In this document: piece by piece, positions 11,679 through 22,860 of the stretch
Numbering within the stretch: the first letter of the stretch is position 1
Layout of the letters: the number at the start of each line of letters is the position of its first letter
The notes under the pieces: generated by a model
Told to the model about the DNA's origin: nothing
The model's input: only the letters and a program-made list of their open reading frames with translations
The model's database searches: none
Position numbers and translations under genes: made by a program
NCBI GenBank assembly: GCA_033961575.1
Contig: CM066737.1
Coordinates: 52,304,771-52,368,770, forward strand
DNA from: Aselliscus stoliczkanus
Lineage: Eukaryota > Chordata > Mammalia > Chiroptera > Hipposideridae
Length of the DNA stretch: 64,000 nucleotides
Direction: 5' to 3'

Positions 11679-12479
11679 CATTCTGGTTTGGAACAGAGAA
11701 AGGGCATTACTATAAAAACTGATAAAATCTGAATATAATGTGGAGTTTTGTTAATAGTATCATAGCCATTTTAATTTCTTAGTTTTGATAAATTCACAAT
11801 AGATATGTAAGATGTTAACAGTAGGGGAAACCAGGTGATGAGGATATGAAATATATGGTAAATCTAAGATTATTCCAAAATAAAAAAGTTTATTAAAAAA
11901 GAAGAAAATGTTTCTATTATGACCTATCATTTTAGAAAGGAGGTAGGAAGGAGCAGTAGAACAATCAGACAGAAGACAACAAGGGCTAAAACCTTTTTCT
12001 TCCCTAGAGCTTCTGGGTTGATCCCCTTAGATATGATGGCAGCTAAAGTGCAATGGATTATCCCTCACCATGATATGATACTTTGAAAATGATTTGGTCA
12101 GAGGTTGCTTTTCTTTCAGGGTTCTAAGCTATTTTAGATCTAGATCTGGATATATCTCACAGTGAATAGTAAAAGTACTATTTACTGAATGTTGGTTCAA
12201 CATAGTGGATAAGAGTATGGAAACCTAGATTTGAACAGTGCTTCTCCCGCTTTCCACCTGTATCTCTGTGAGAAGTTATTTAAACTCCCTTTGCCTCATT
12301 TTCCTTATATATAAAGTGTGAATGATAATAGTTCCTCCTTCATAAGACTTTTCTGAGCATTAAATGAAACCATTCTTATGAGGTGCTTAGCATGGTAAAC
12401 TCCAGATGTTATTATTATGTGCAGGTACTGTAAGTGTTTTTTATACATTTATGTTACTTGCGAACTTGTATAATGTCTC
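11679..12479. other. Intron 2 sequence with a MIR relic
   Basis: About 12180-12420 shows MIR order (TGTATCTCTGTGAGAAGTTA, TGCCTCATTTTCCTTATAT, then AGCATTAAATGAAACC). The rest is unassigned. Confidence 0.5.
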
Positions 12480-12610
12480 ACTTTTTTATTTTTACAACTT
12501 TTAAATTATATATTATATATACAACATGTCCAAATCATAAATGTACAGCACAATAATTTTTACAGTCAATATACTCATGTAATCCACAACCAGATCAAAA
12601 TATAGAACAT
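12480..12610 (-). mobile_element. Old L1 3'-end fragment
   Basis: ATATACAACATGTCCAAATC and CCACAACCAGATCAAAATATAG match the complement of old L1 3' ends. It is cut by the SINEs that follow. Confidence 0.5.
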
Positions 12611-12760
12611 GGGGCCAGCCGAGTGGCTCAGTTGATTAAGAGCTCACTCAAGAGTGCGAGCTGAGCTCTGAGCAACAGCAGTTCGATGCCCAGCCCAAGC
12701 TGAGCTGCAGCCGAGCTGCCAACAGGTGGCAGGATGGCTCAGTTAAAAACAAAACAAAGC
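12611..12760 (+). mobile_element. SINE D, plus strand
   Basis: GGGGCCAGCCGAGTGGCTCAG to CAGGATGGCTCAGTTA plus an A-rich tail. Confidence 0.85.
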
Positions 12761-12761
12761 A

Positions 12762-12866
12762 GGGCCAGCTGAGTGGCGTAGTGGTTAAGCACTGGCTTGG
12801 GAAGCCAGCAGCCCTGGTTCAGGTCCCACATATGAGGGCCAGTGACACTGCCCTCAAAAAAAAAAT
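12762..12866 (+). mobile_element. SINE A, plus strand
   Basis: GGGCCAGCTGAGTGGCGTAG to CAGTGACACTGCCCTC plus poly-A, directly after the D copy's A-rich tail. Confidence 0.85.
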
Positions 12867-13059
12867 AACTCCATTTATTTCTGTTTCTATTCAGTTTCAG
12901 AGGTCCTTCCTCCTCCATCTTTCATACTTTAATATAATTTTGGGGTATATAAAACATTAACAGGGTTCAAAAGTCAAAATTGTACATTAGTTAGTAATCT
13001 GTTTTTTCTCCTTCCCTCTATTTCCTCCAATATTTAATTTGAAGTAACATGGCCATTTA

Positions 13060-13141
13060 TTGGGTTGTTGGAAAAGTCATGACATATTTTTTTCTATGTC
13101 TTCCATTGCAAATATGCATCATGACTTTTCTGACAACCCAG
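13060..13141. mobile_element. MADE1-like mariner MITE (82-bp hairpin)
   Basis: Starts TTGGGTTGTTGGAAAAGTCA and ends TGACTTTTCTGACAACCCAG, almost perfect inverted repeats around a short loop. TA lies on each side (13058-13059 and 13142-13143). Size and build fit a mariner-derived miniature element; its terminal sequence differs from the two longer mariners here. Confidence 0.85.
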
Positions 13142-13514
13142 TATTTTTAAATAAGAATCACATAACTCTTTTGTCAGAAAATTATGTGGATGTTAAGTTT
13201 CAAAGCATTTACAATCCTCTTAATTCAGTTCTAATGATATTAATGAGCACATACTATGACAAAAGCATAGTAATGGAATGAAAGGTAAACCAAAGGTCTG
13301 TCTTTAGTTGCTACAATCCCAATTAAGGAAACAGGCCCTCTGACAAAGAATTCTAGTTCAGTGTGCACTCTGAATATAATAATGGAAGTACAAAATTCTG
13401 TATGTAAAATTACCACTCAAAATAACAACAAAATGGAAAACCTTAAAATAGTTTTTTTTGTTAGTAATTCACCTAACAAAAAATATATTGGACATTTTAT
13501 AGATGAAATTTTTT

Positions 13515-14143
13515 TTGTGTGTGATTTTGTTGGGGAACTGGGGGAGGGGAGCAGTGTTGGGGAATTGGGGAAGAGGACAGGCCAAATTTTTGTTCTTCAG
13601 TCTTCATTGTGGAGGACACCAGTCGCCATCTGGCTTCCCGTCGGCAGCTCATGGCCTCTAAGCTCAAGGGGCTGTGTTTAATCTTAGTTGCAGGTGGGCA
13701 AAGCCACCATTCCATGCAGGAGTCGAACCAGCAGCCTTGTTGTTAGCATATGCTCTATCCTCTGAGCCATCCGGGCAGCAGCTCAGCTCAAGGTGCTGAG
13801 TTCAGTCTTAGTTACTGGTGGGCATAGCCACCATCCCATGCAGGAGTGGAACCCAGCAACCTTGTTGTTAAGAGAGCACACCCTGTCCACTGAGCCATCC
13901 AGGCGGCAGCTCACCTCAAGGTGCCAAGTTCAATCTTTATTTGCAGGTGGGCATAGCCCACCATTGAACAGGCAGTCTTGTTGTTAAACCAGCTGAGCCA
14001 TCCTGCTACTTGTTGGCAGCTCAGCAACAGCTCAGCTAGGCCCAGATTTCACTGGCCCACGTGGGAATCAAACCGGTGGCCCTGTTGCTCAGAGCACGTG
14101 CTTGAAGCCAACTCTTAACCAACTGAGCCATTCGGCCGGCCCC
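13515..14143 (-). mobile_element. SINE C, full length, minus strand
   Basis: Tail complement (GGGGAACTGGGGGAGGGGAG), several complemented B boxes, and a head ending CACTCGGCCGGCC-like (ATTCGGCCGGCC). The target AGATGAAATTTTT is at 13501-13513 and 14144-14156. Confidence 0.9.
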
Positions 14144-14432
14144 AGATGAAATTTTTGAATTCTACTAATAGACATAAAATATCTAAATAAATGGTGAAAT
14201 ATACCATGTTAGTGAATGGGATGACTTGTCATTGTAAAGATGTCAGTTTTTCCTAAGTCTATCAATTCAGTGTCATTTCAATAAAAATTTCAGCAGGGTA
14301 TCTTTAAGGAGCTTGAAAAACCTTTTCTAAAATGTATAAGAATCAATGTTTATGAATGTCTAAGTCAATTTTGAAAAAGAACAGATTATAGGCTTGCCCT
14401 TCTACAGTTGGAGACATGCTGCAAAGAAGCTG

Positions 14433-14437
14433 TCATC

Positions 14438-14469
<32 letters not shown>
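14433..14469. repeat. (ATC)n microsatellite
   Basis: Twelve trinucleotide units with one ACC variant. Confidence 0.9.
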
Positions 14470-14470
<1 letters not shown>

Positions 14471-14711
14471 TGTAGGACCAGCATAGTAAAAGGCAAATAA
14501 ACTAAAGGAATGAAATATAGAGCTCAGAAATAGATGATAATAACATCAATGCAATCTCACAGCAAGGGGAGGATGGATTGTTTGGTATTGGAAAGAGTGG
14601 ATCAGCATGTGACAGAGCTTTCCAATGGGTCTGTCACACTGCAAGCCACAAATGGATTATAGGTGTGTAACTCTTGATCCCCTTGACTCTTAAGATGGTC
14701 AAGAGGGACCT

Positions 14712-14813
14712 CGGGCTGACCGAGTGGTGTGGCAGTTACGCGCTGGTTTTGGAAGCCAGTGGCCCTGGTTCGGGTCCCATATATGAGGACCAGTGACTGC
14801 CCTCAAAAAATAA
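14712..14813 (+). mobile_element. SINE A, plus strand
   Basis: CGGGCTGACCGAGTGGTGTG to AGTGACTGCCCTC plus A-rich tail. The 11-bp target AAGAGGGACCT is at 14701-14711 and 14814-14824. Confidence 0.88.
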
Positions 14814-15546
14814 AAGAGGGACCTAAATTGGCCAGAGTTTCCAAGCTGGTAGCCTCGACCATGAGCAGCCCCATCAGTTTACTACATTATTCTGAGAACA
14901 CACTACCATATTCTCTCTCTACCATGAGATGGAAAAGATTGAGAAACATTGGCTCGTTTATCTAGGTGTATGATTCTCGCTTGGGGGAGAAGCACTGCTA
15001 TATAGAGAAAAATAAAGTCGGATTGCTACCACGTATCACATACAAAGGTGACCTCCAGGTAGATTAAAAGCCTAAATGCAAAAGGTAAAACTATAAATGT
15101 AGGAGAATTTCTTCATAATTTTAAATGGTGTAAGACTTCATAAATGAGACCTGAAGGTACAAAACCTAAGGTTAAAAAGTCATGAATTTTACCATCTCAA
15201 GCTTAAGACTTTCAATTCAGTGAAGGACACCAAAGACAAAGTTAACAGACACATGATAGACTAGAAGATATTTGCAATGTCTAAAACAGACAAGGCACTG
15301 ATGTATAGAATTTCCAAGGAACTATAAATTAATAAGAAAAAGGCAGAACATACAATAGAAAAAAATGGAAAAAATGGGCAAAGTATATTCACAAATTGGA
15401 CACCTCACAGAAGGGGAAACTGGATTGGCTGGTAAGCATGTAAAGAGATGGTCAATCTTACTAGTGTTCAGAGAAATGCAAATTAAATAACAGTGAGATG
15501 CCAAGTTATACTCACCAAGTTGACAAAAATTAAAAAGTCAGATAAG

Positions 15547-15647
15547 GGCCGGCCGAGTGGTGTGATGGTTAAGCGCTGGCTTGGGAAGCCAGTGGCCCCG
15601 GTTCAGGTCCCACATAGGAGGGCCAGTGACACTGCCCTCAAAAAAAA
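15547..15647 (+). mobile_element. SINE A, plus strand
   Basis: GGGCCGGCCGAGTGGTGTG-type head to CACTGCCCTC plus poly-A. The 15-bp target AAAAAGTCAGATAAG is exact at 15532-15546 and 15648-15662. Confidence 0.9.
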
Positions 15648-15661
15648 AAAAAGTCAGATAA

Positions 15662-16022
15662 GAGAATATAGTCAATAATATTGTAATAACTATGGATGGT
15701 GCCAGATGGGTACTAGACTTATCATGGTGAGCACTTCATATGTTACACACCTGAAACTAATATAGTATGTAAACTATAATTAAAAATTTTTCTTTTAATT
15801 TAATTTTTTTGTTTGTGAAATAAACATTGTTTAAATTAGTTTCAGGTGTAAAATGCAGTGCAATAGTTATACTTTTTACCCTCAAAGTGACAACCCCTCT
15901 CCCCCAATTTGCCACCCCACTCCCCTCATATCATATATATCTATTATAATTCCTTTGACTCCATTCCACACTATACTCCACATCCCATGAGTACGTATGC
16001 CAACTGTAATTTAACATTTTTT
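15662..16022. mobile_element. Two L1 3' ends, tail to tail, in one target
   Basis: 15662-15790 is a + strand L1 3' end (AATATAGTCAATAATATTG to TATAATTAAAAA). 15790-16022 is a minus strand L1 3' end of a different, younger subfamily. Their A and T tails abut. The block is flanked by AAAAGTCAGATAA (15649-15661 and 16023-16035). Confidence 0.75.
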
Positions 16023-16473
16023 AAAAGTCAGATAACACCAGTGTTTGTGAGTATGTGGGGAAAATTAACTCCCATGTATTGCTGGTGGGAGTATAAACTA
16101 GCATATTTTTTGAAGAGCAATATGATAGCCCTTATTGGTAGTAGCTGTGTAAGTATTCCTACAATCCAGCAACCTCACTCCTTAATATGTATTGTGGAAA
16201 ACTTCTCCATGATTCTAAAATGGGACGTTTATTAGGATATTTATCACAGAACCATTTGTGTAAGGGATTAGAGGCAAACTAGGTTATTCATCAGTGGTGG
16301 AATATCCATATAAAGTGTGGTGAGTGCATATTATACATACTAACAAGGATTAGAAGCAATAAAGTAGTTGTGCAAATATCAATATAGTGGAAAAAATTAG
16401 AAATAGAATGAGATCAATATCCCAATAACATTTACATCAATTTAAATATACACACCAACAACTGGATATAGAT

Positions 16474-16478
16474 ATCTA

Positions 16479-16533
<55 letters not shown>
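16474..16533. repeat. (TCTA)n microsatellite
   Basis: About fourteen tetranucleotide units with an imperfect left edge. Confidence 0.93.
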
Positions 16534-16782
16534 CTAAACTTACATCAAATACATTAGAGAAGGTTTCTGTGTGCAGACAAGAATGAGAGTGGAGATTTGG
16601 ATGAAGGAAAATAATAAAATAAAAGGAGGGGCCTTATCGGGACTAAAGGTACTTTGCCATGAACTGAGGGTTGTAATTAACTCAGCTCTCTACAGGTGAG
16701 TTCCTAAATAAATAAATAAACAAATACATATTATGAGAAGGGATACATGAACCCCAGCCAGGGAAATCTGAGAAGTCATTTT

Positions 16783-16880
16783 TTTTTTGAGGGCAGTGTC
16801 ACTGGCCCTCATATGTGGGACTGAACCGGGGCCGCTGGCTTCCCAGGCCAGCGCTTAACCACCACGCCACTCGGCTGGCC
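16783..16880 (-). mobile_element. SINE A, minus strand
   Basis: Poly-T, GAGGGCAGTGTCACTGGCCC to CACTCGGCTGGCC. The 15-bp target CTGAGAAGTCATTTT is exact at 16768-16782 and 16881-16895. Confidence 0.92.
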
Positions 16881-16895
16881 CTGAGAAGTCATTTT

Positions 16896-17989
16896 GAAGA
16901 AGTCAGATTTGAGTTGAGCTTTGAAGGATGAATAGAGCATTGGTAGAGAGTTCTGGAAAAGAAGGATATTTTGGCAAGAAAACAACTTGGTTTGAAGCCA
17001 GCTGGTGAAACCATACAGGATGAATTTAAGTGTCAACAAGGAGACTGTTATGCCTGAAGTCCAGGGCAGGTAGGGGTGTTTAATGAAAAATAACCCTGCA
17101 AAGATAGTTGGGAGCTAAGTGGTGAAGGGCTTTCAATGCCTGGTTAAGAAGTATGGGTTTTATTTCAAAAGTAATAGTGTGTGATTCACAGCTTTGAGCA
17201 GAGGAACAATAGGATCAGATCTAGGAAGATTACTGTCCAGAGTATTAGATAGATTACAACAGTGTTTGACTGGACTCAGAGATAACTCCCAGAGTCTGTT
17301 GTCATTATGTAGATGATAGCTAATGAAGGACTGAACTAAGCTTTGAAAGAGACCAGTAAGAGTGGTGTGGACATGGGCTTGGGAAATTGACAGGACCTGA
17401 GAAATAAATTAAGTGGTGTCTCTTCTTTATAGAGGAAATGGTAGACGTGATAGGAGGTAGATGAAATCACCAAGGGAGGACCAAGACCCTTTGGGAAGAA
17501 TAGAAGGGGCCAGTGAAGAGGACTGTGAGAGGATAAAAGACTGAAAAACCCATAGTGTAGAACCCATAGTATAGTGCAATGAAAGCCAAGGACAGGATTT
17601 CAGAAAGAGAAATGAGGATTTGGCAATGATAAATGCCAAAAAGAAGGTCTAAGATTAGAATTTAGCAGAAGTCACTGGTTACTTTCCAGGGAGTACTTTC
17701 AAGAGAGAGAGTGGGTAGGCCCAGATTGCCAGGGGCTGGGGAGAATGGAAGAAGAGGAAGTGGAAGCAGTGAGTGTTGGCTAGTCTATCAAGAAGTTTGT
17801 TCTGGAAAGGTGGCAGAAAGATGTGGTGGTCAGTTATGGGGAATGGTATATTCAGAGAGTCAGAGAAAAGATGTTTGTTTTATTTTTTAGTGTCAGGCAG
17901 ACCAGAGTACGTTTAAAGACCAAAGGAAAGCAACCAATCCAGCTGATTTAAAGGAGAAAAAGGAGTTAAGTAAAGGGCCTGAGTTAGAA
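16896..17989. repeat. Ancient interspersed repeat, family not assigned
   Basis: Blocks such as GTGAAGGGCTTTCAATGCC, TTTGAGCAGAGGAACAATAGG and TTGGGAATTGACAGGACC-like text resemble parts of 26050-26800 and 55735-56410. All three read in the + direction and look like one old mammalian repeat. No coding content. Confidence 0.45.
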
Positions 17990-18132
17990 GGGTTCCTCTG
18001 AGCCCTGGAACAGCCTACCTGGCAATGCTCAATAATGCAACATATAGACGATATATTATAGAATTGTCTACTTGAAACCCATGTAGTTTTGTTGACCATT
18101 GTCACCCCAATAAATTTTAATTTAAAAAAAAA
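17990..18132 (+). mobile_element. L1-type 3' end
   Basis: ATTGTCTACTTGAAACCCATG and CATTGTCACCCCAATAAATTT plus poly-A resemble a common L1 terminal segment with an AATAAA signal. Confidence 0.55.
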
Positions 18133-18143
18133 GTTAATCTGGG

Positions 18144-18576
18144 GCCGGCCGAGTGGCGCATTGGTTAAGAGCTGGTTTGGGATGCAGCAGCCCCGGTTCG
18201 GATCCCACATATGAGGGCCAGTGACACTGCCCTCTACAGCTAACAACATCTCCACCTGGAGCTGGGCTGTGTGAGCTCTGGCGACAGTGTAGGCTGCAGC
18301 CCCTGCTGCAGTGGGATGCCATAGGCTACAGTGAGCGGCCGGCAGCCAGCGTGAGCTGCCAAGAGCTGCGGTGAGTGACCGTCCAGAGGCTGGCGACTGA
18401 TCTGCCTCACCAGGAAGAGCGCAATGACGATACCAACATGAGCCAGTGAAGCAACATCCTCCGCAACTAGACTAAAGAACAAAAAGGACGGCAACTTGTC
18501 TGTTCCCCTTCCCTGATTACCCAACGCTGTTCCCTTCCCCCAATTCCCCAATAAAATAAAATCTTTTAAAAAAAAT
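18144..18576 (+). mobile_element. SINE B, plus strand
   Basis: A-type head (GGGCCGGCCGAGTGGCGCAT), body with CTCCACCTGGAGCTGGGC, and CCAATTCCCCAATAAAAT tail. The target GTTAATCTGGG is at 18133-18143 and 18577-18587. Confidence 0.9.
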
Positions 18577-18587
18577 GTTAATCTGGG

Positions 18588-18932
18588 TGAGCAGTTAGCT
18601 CAGTTGGTTAGAGTGTGGTGCATATAACACCAAGGTTGCCGGTTTAATCCCCACATGGACCTCTGTAAGCTGCGCCCTCCCTAAGAGTCAACTATGCCAA
18701 TGTAGCATGAAAGCAATTTGTAGGGCCAGCCGAGTGGCGCGGTGGTTAAGCGCTGGCTTGGGAAGCCAGCGGCCCTGGTTCGGGTCCCACATGTAAGGGC
18801 CAGTGACAATGTCCTCAATTAAATAAATAAATAAATAAATAAATAGCTATGTCTATAAAAAAAAAAAGAAAGAAAGCAATGTGTAACCAATGACCTGGCT
18901 GTTCCCCAATAAAATTTTGTTTTAAAAAGTTA
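18588..18932 (+). mobile_element. tRNA-type SINE split by a SINE A
   Basis: 18588-18722 has A-box-like TAGCTCAGTTGGTTAGAGTG and B-box-like GGTTTAATCC; the end (GGCTGTTCCCCAATAAAATT) resumes at about 18880. A SINE A lies at 18723-18826 with an (AAAT)n tail; AGCAATTTG and AGCAATGTG mark the split target. Confidence 0.75.
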
Positions 18933-18995
18933 ATCCCCCCCCAAAAAACAGAAAGCTAACTTTGCTGTACCTCAATTTATACCTTTCCCCTAATC

Positions 18996-19995
18996 ATGCT
19001 CCTTCACTTTGCCTTTGGGAGATCTTCCCTCTCCCAGATAGACTTACTAGAGCTTTTTTACCCTGCCCCCTATTATATCCCCTCACTTTTTTTTTCTTCT
19101 CTTGGGTTCAGGATACTGGTTGAAACTGGACTAACAAAGAAACCTGTCTTTGTCAGGCAAAGAGTCAAGAGAAGCAATTTGCTGCTAGGTTCTCAGGCCA
19201 AAGGACCTGGAGCACTCAAAGCCTTGAAGGGGAAAGTACTTGAAGATTTGTTTACCACTCAGCTTTAGGGGACAATTGTTGCTGCTCTTGGTTATGACAG
19301 GCTTGTTGGGGACTTTATCTCTACAGAATTCTCTGTTAACTTTTTCTGAAAGATTGCCAGCACCAGATCTAGAGGCCTTTCAATTCCTCCTAAATACAGA
19401 GAATGAAAAAAATGGTGATAGATGGAGAGATAAGGGGGGCATGGGGCCTCCTGCTCAGTTAACCTCCCAAACCAGGCCCCTGGACTGGCCAGCTCCCTTT
19501 TCATCTCTTTTTCTCCCCAAGGTCCTAGGGTTTGGCTCATTTTGCTTCCTTTTCCAGCTGTCACTCCCTCCCTCCCCAACTTCCCACCTGGATTCCTCTT
19601 AGAATAGTTTCCTGATTTATCCCTAGCTCTGCTTTCTTTGGGAGCCAGATAATTGTTTTAAGTTGTTTAAAGTGCTTTCACTGCTACTGTCTCTAAGGGT
19701 AGAGTTGGGCTGAGTGAGATATAAAAGAAACATAAATGACACGGTGGAAGTGGGAAAAGTACAGAGGACCAAGAACTGACAAAACATGAGTTTTCAGTGA
19801 GCTGTGAACATGTGAACTACCTGCTTCCCTCCCTACACATGCCATTGTCTCTGCCCTGGGAGTTGGCACCATTAGTTCTGCATCAGCCTAAACTTCCTCC
19901 CGTTGAGTTGGATCCTGGGCCCAGCTACAAAGTCTTCAGTCTGGGAGAGACGTGGCTTGATATCGCTAACAGTCTGGTGGATTTTCTCCATGTGT
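18996..19995. other. Intron 2 sequence, nothing recognised
   Basis: Several overlapping open frames of 80-120 codons exist on both strands, but none shows a known domain, a collagen pattern or a splice context. Confidence 0.4.
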
Positions 19996-20905
19996 GGATT
20001 CCCATCTTGCTCTCCCTGGCTCCATATTTGTTTTGATAGAATTGACTCAAATAGTAACTGCTGCATATAACTCACATCTATAACTCGTTCTGACTTCTCA
20101 CTTTGAGCAAGGTGAAATTTTCTAGTAAAGCATTGTTTATCAGGAATGCTAGCTCCCCTCCGGCTCACTCTCCAGTATGGATGCTGAGATCAGCTATGTC
20201 AACAATGTTCTCATATCCTCCTATTGGACCTGTACCTCTCCCTCACACCCATCCTCATCCCTAGTACTTCTGATGTATGTGCCAGTGCCCAACTCTGGAA
20301 AACCCCACCACCTGCTTTGCCTGCTCCTGTTTCTGGGCTGCCAAGTATTGTTTGAGAAAGCTTCCCCCACAAAGACATGTTCTCTAGTTTCAGCAGAGCA
20401 CTTAGGGCGACTTGGCAGCCCTTCACACTTTTCTAACAATTGACTTCCTGCCATATTCTCCACAGCATGTCCTCCCAGCCCTTTCCAGTCGTCCTTAACC
20501 TCAACTGTCTTCACTCTCTATCTGTGAACTCACTTCCTACATTTATTGGGAAAATGGAGGTCAACTTGAAATGGATTTTCTCCACTTCGCTCTTATTTAC
20601 CAAAACTTGTCCTGGGTCTTTTTCATCCTCCTCCATGCTCTAGTTTGGAGGAATAAAAGGCCCCCTTTCTGTCTCCAGACCAACCTATCGACAGTCCTTG
20701 GGTTCAAAATCATATCCCTCCTGTCTTCCTCTGCCTTGTGATATACTGATATGTGTACATAACTCATTTTTCTAACTCAGACTGGGAGCCCCTCAAGGTC
20801 AAGGCACATATTACATTCATCTCTATAGTATTACATTCATACATATAGTATCATGGCTGACACATAGTAGGTATTCAATAAATGTTTACTAAATTGATGA
20901 ATTAT
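19996..20905 (+). mobile_element. L2 relic
   Basis: The end GACTGGGAGCCCCTCAAGGTC, then GGCTGACACATAGTAGGTA and TTCAATAAATGTTTACTAAA, is the standard L2 3' terminus. The T/C-rich upstream part fits an L2 body; its left border is uncertain. Confidence 0.65.
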
Positions 20906-21298
20906 GAAGGGACCAAGTAGATTGATTTGAGTTCTTTGTCCTTTGTGCATCTACTTAATTTGTTAATAAGGGTGCCACTGGGCAGCACAAAGGATGATGG
21001 GAACATCAATCGAAGTTTACTAGAAGGCTTTCTTAAGAGGCCTGTGCCATCAAATCATATACAAGTTGCCTAAGAAGGAAAACAGAATTATGGAAAATTA
21101 AATATTTCAAGTTTTTTCAACCAATTATGTTAGTATTAGGTTAAATTCACCCCAAGTAAAGCTATATTTATTTTCTTAGTCTGAAAACTCACTGTGTAGC
21201 ACACTGGCACTCTGTATAACTGCATGCCCATTTGAAGGGTCATGGGGTCCCAGTCAACCATTACTAATGGTTACAGAAGTGGTTGGTTGTTCTCTTTT

Positions 21299-21937
21299 AC
21301 TTATTTATTTATTTATTTTTAATTGGGGAATTGCAGGAGGGGAACAGTGTTGGGGAATTGGAGAAGGAGAACAGGCAAGTTGTTGTCCTTCATTCAATCT
21401 TAGTTGCGGAGAGCGCAGCAAGCCCAGCTCCAAGCCCAGTCGTGGTGCTCAGCTCAAGGTGCTGTGTTCAATTAGTTGCAAGTGGGTGCAGCCACCATCC
21501 CAGACGGGAGTCGAACCAGCAGCCTCATTGTTAAGAGTGCACGCTCTCGGGCTCTCGGGTCAGCTGAGTGGCGCGGTGGTTAAGCACTGGCCTGGGAAGC
21601 CAGTGGTTCCGGTTCGGGTCCCACATATGAGGGCCAGTGACACTGCCCTCAAAAAAAAAAGAGTGCACACTCTCTCCACTGAGCCCTCTGGGCATCAGCT
21701 CAGCTCAAAGTGCCAAGTTCAGTCTTTAGTTGTGGGTGGGAATAGCCCACCATCTGGAACAGGCAACCTTGTTGTTAGGAGCCCGTGCTCTCACCAGCTG
21801 AGCCATCATGCCACCTGTTGGCAGCTCAGCGGCAGTTCAGCTCACTGACCTATGTGGGAATTGAACCAGTGACCCTGTTGCTCAGAGCTCGCATTCTTGA
21901 GCAAGCTCTTAACCAACTGAGCCACTCGGCCAGCCCC
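21299..21937 (-). mobile_element. SINE C, minus strand, with nested SINE A
   Basis: Full C layout complemented, ending GCCACTCGGCCAGCCCC. The target TGTTCTCTTTT is at 21288-21298 and 21939-21949. A + strand SINE A at about 21551-21654 splits it, with AAGAGTGCAC repeated at its edges. Confidence 0.88.
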
Positions 21938-21949
21938 TGTTCTCTTTTG

Positions 21950-22649
21950 TTTTTATGGCCAACTATTGGTCATATTTACAGTTTCATTTGATTTTTGGTT
22001 CTTGCACTTACCGATTATAATATTATCCCAAAAGGAAAGTTTGTTCTGGTTTCTGAAGTGGTTTTATGAACATGTTATAGAAAAAAGGAAGACCTGAAAA
22101 TTCTTCATCAACTTCTTTGCCTCTTTCCAGCAGACAATCTACTTCATGCTATTTTAAAAACTATTGGAATTCCCCAGGGATATGGAAAATTATAACATGT
22201 TTGAAGACAAAATTATCCAATTTCTGCTCAGCACAATGATCATCAAATTAGTATACTGTACCTGTATTCCCTTTTCTTCCCCTAACTTAATATGCTAGCA
22301 TTAGGGACTCATCATACATCAGAATGTGTCTACGAGAGCCTAGTAAACTGTCCATTACCCACACCAGTTAAGGAGGCCACTTTGATTGTGGCACAAGAAG
22401 AAATCTGCCATATTTTAAGTTCTAGGTAGTATCTTCCCTTGAAGTGCATTTTATGACTTAATTTACCAATTTATCAATTCCATTGAGTGAATTTCTATTA
22501 ATACTACCTGTTCCAGTTAAAAGATTGGGCAAATTGAGATAAATTGTTCTGTTATCAATGAAAATAACAATATTGCCTGCCCAGAGGAGCTCTTACTGCC
22601 CCTTGTCAAATGGGCTTGTGTTTCTCCATTCAGAGCATTATTCAACACA
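21950..22649. other. Intron 2 sequence, nothing recognised
   Basis: AT-rich unique sequence without visible repeat borders or exon-like signals. Confidence 0.45.
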
Positions 22650-22860
22650 GAGCTGCAATGTAGCTTGGTAGAGGCAGAGGCTTTGGTATCACCCAAATGA
22701 GCTTCACCAATTGCTTACTGTGTGCCCTCAGGCAAGTTCCTTACCCTCTCTGTATTTCAGTTTCCTCATCTATAAAATGAGACTAATACCCACCTGTTAG
22801 GACTGTTAGAGGATTAAAGGAGATGGATTAAAAGAAATGGCACTTAGTAAGTGCTGGTAA
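22650..22860 (+). repeat. MIR relic
   Basis: TGCCCTCAGGCAAGTTCCTTA, CAGTTTCCTCATCTATAAAA and TTAGAGGATTAAAGGAGAT in MIR order. Confidence 0.72.

Larger units (their letters stand above)
14160..16450 (+). mobile_element. Old decayed L1 (ORF2 part), interrupted
   Basis: Recognisable L1 ORF2 stretches: CAATAAAAATTTCAGCAGGG near 14278, AGAAATGCAAATTAAATAAC near 15473 and GTATGTGGGGAAAATTAAC near 16053. All frames are destroyed. SINEs at 14712 and 15547 and two L1 tails at 15662-16022 interrupt it. Confidence 0.65.

Noticed and set aside
14433..14469. Direct-repeat array of CRISPR type
   Set aside because: It is a simple trinucleotide microsatellite in a mammalian intron; no spacers are present.
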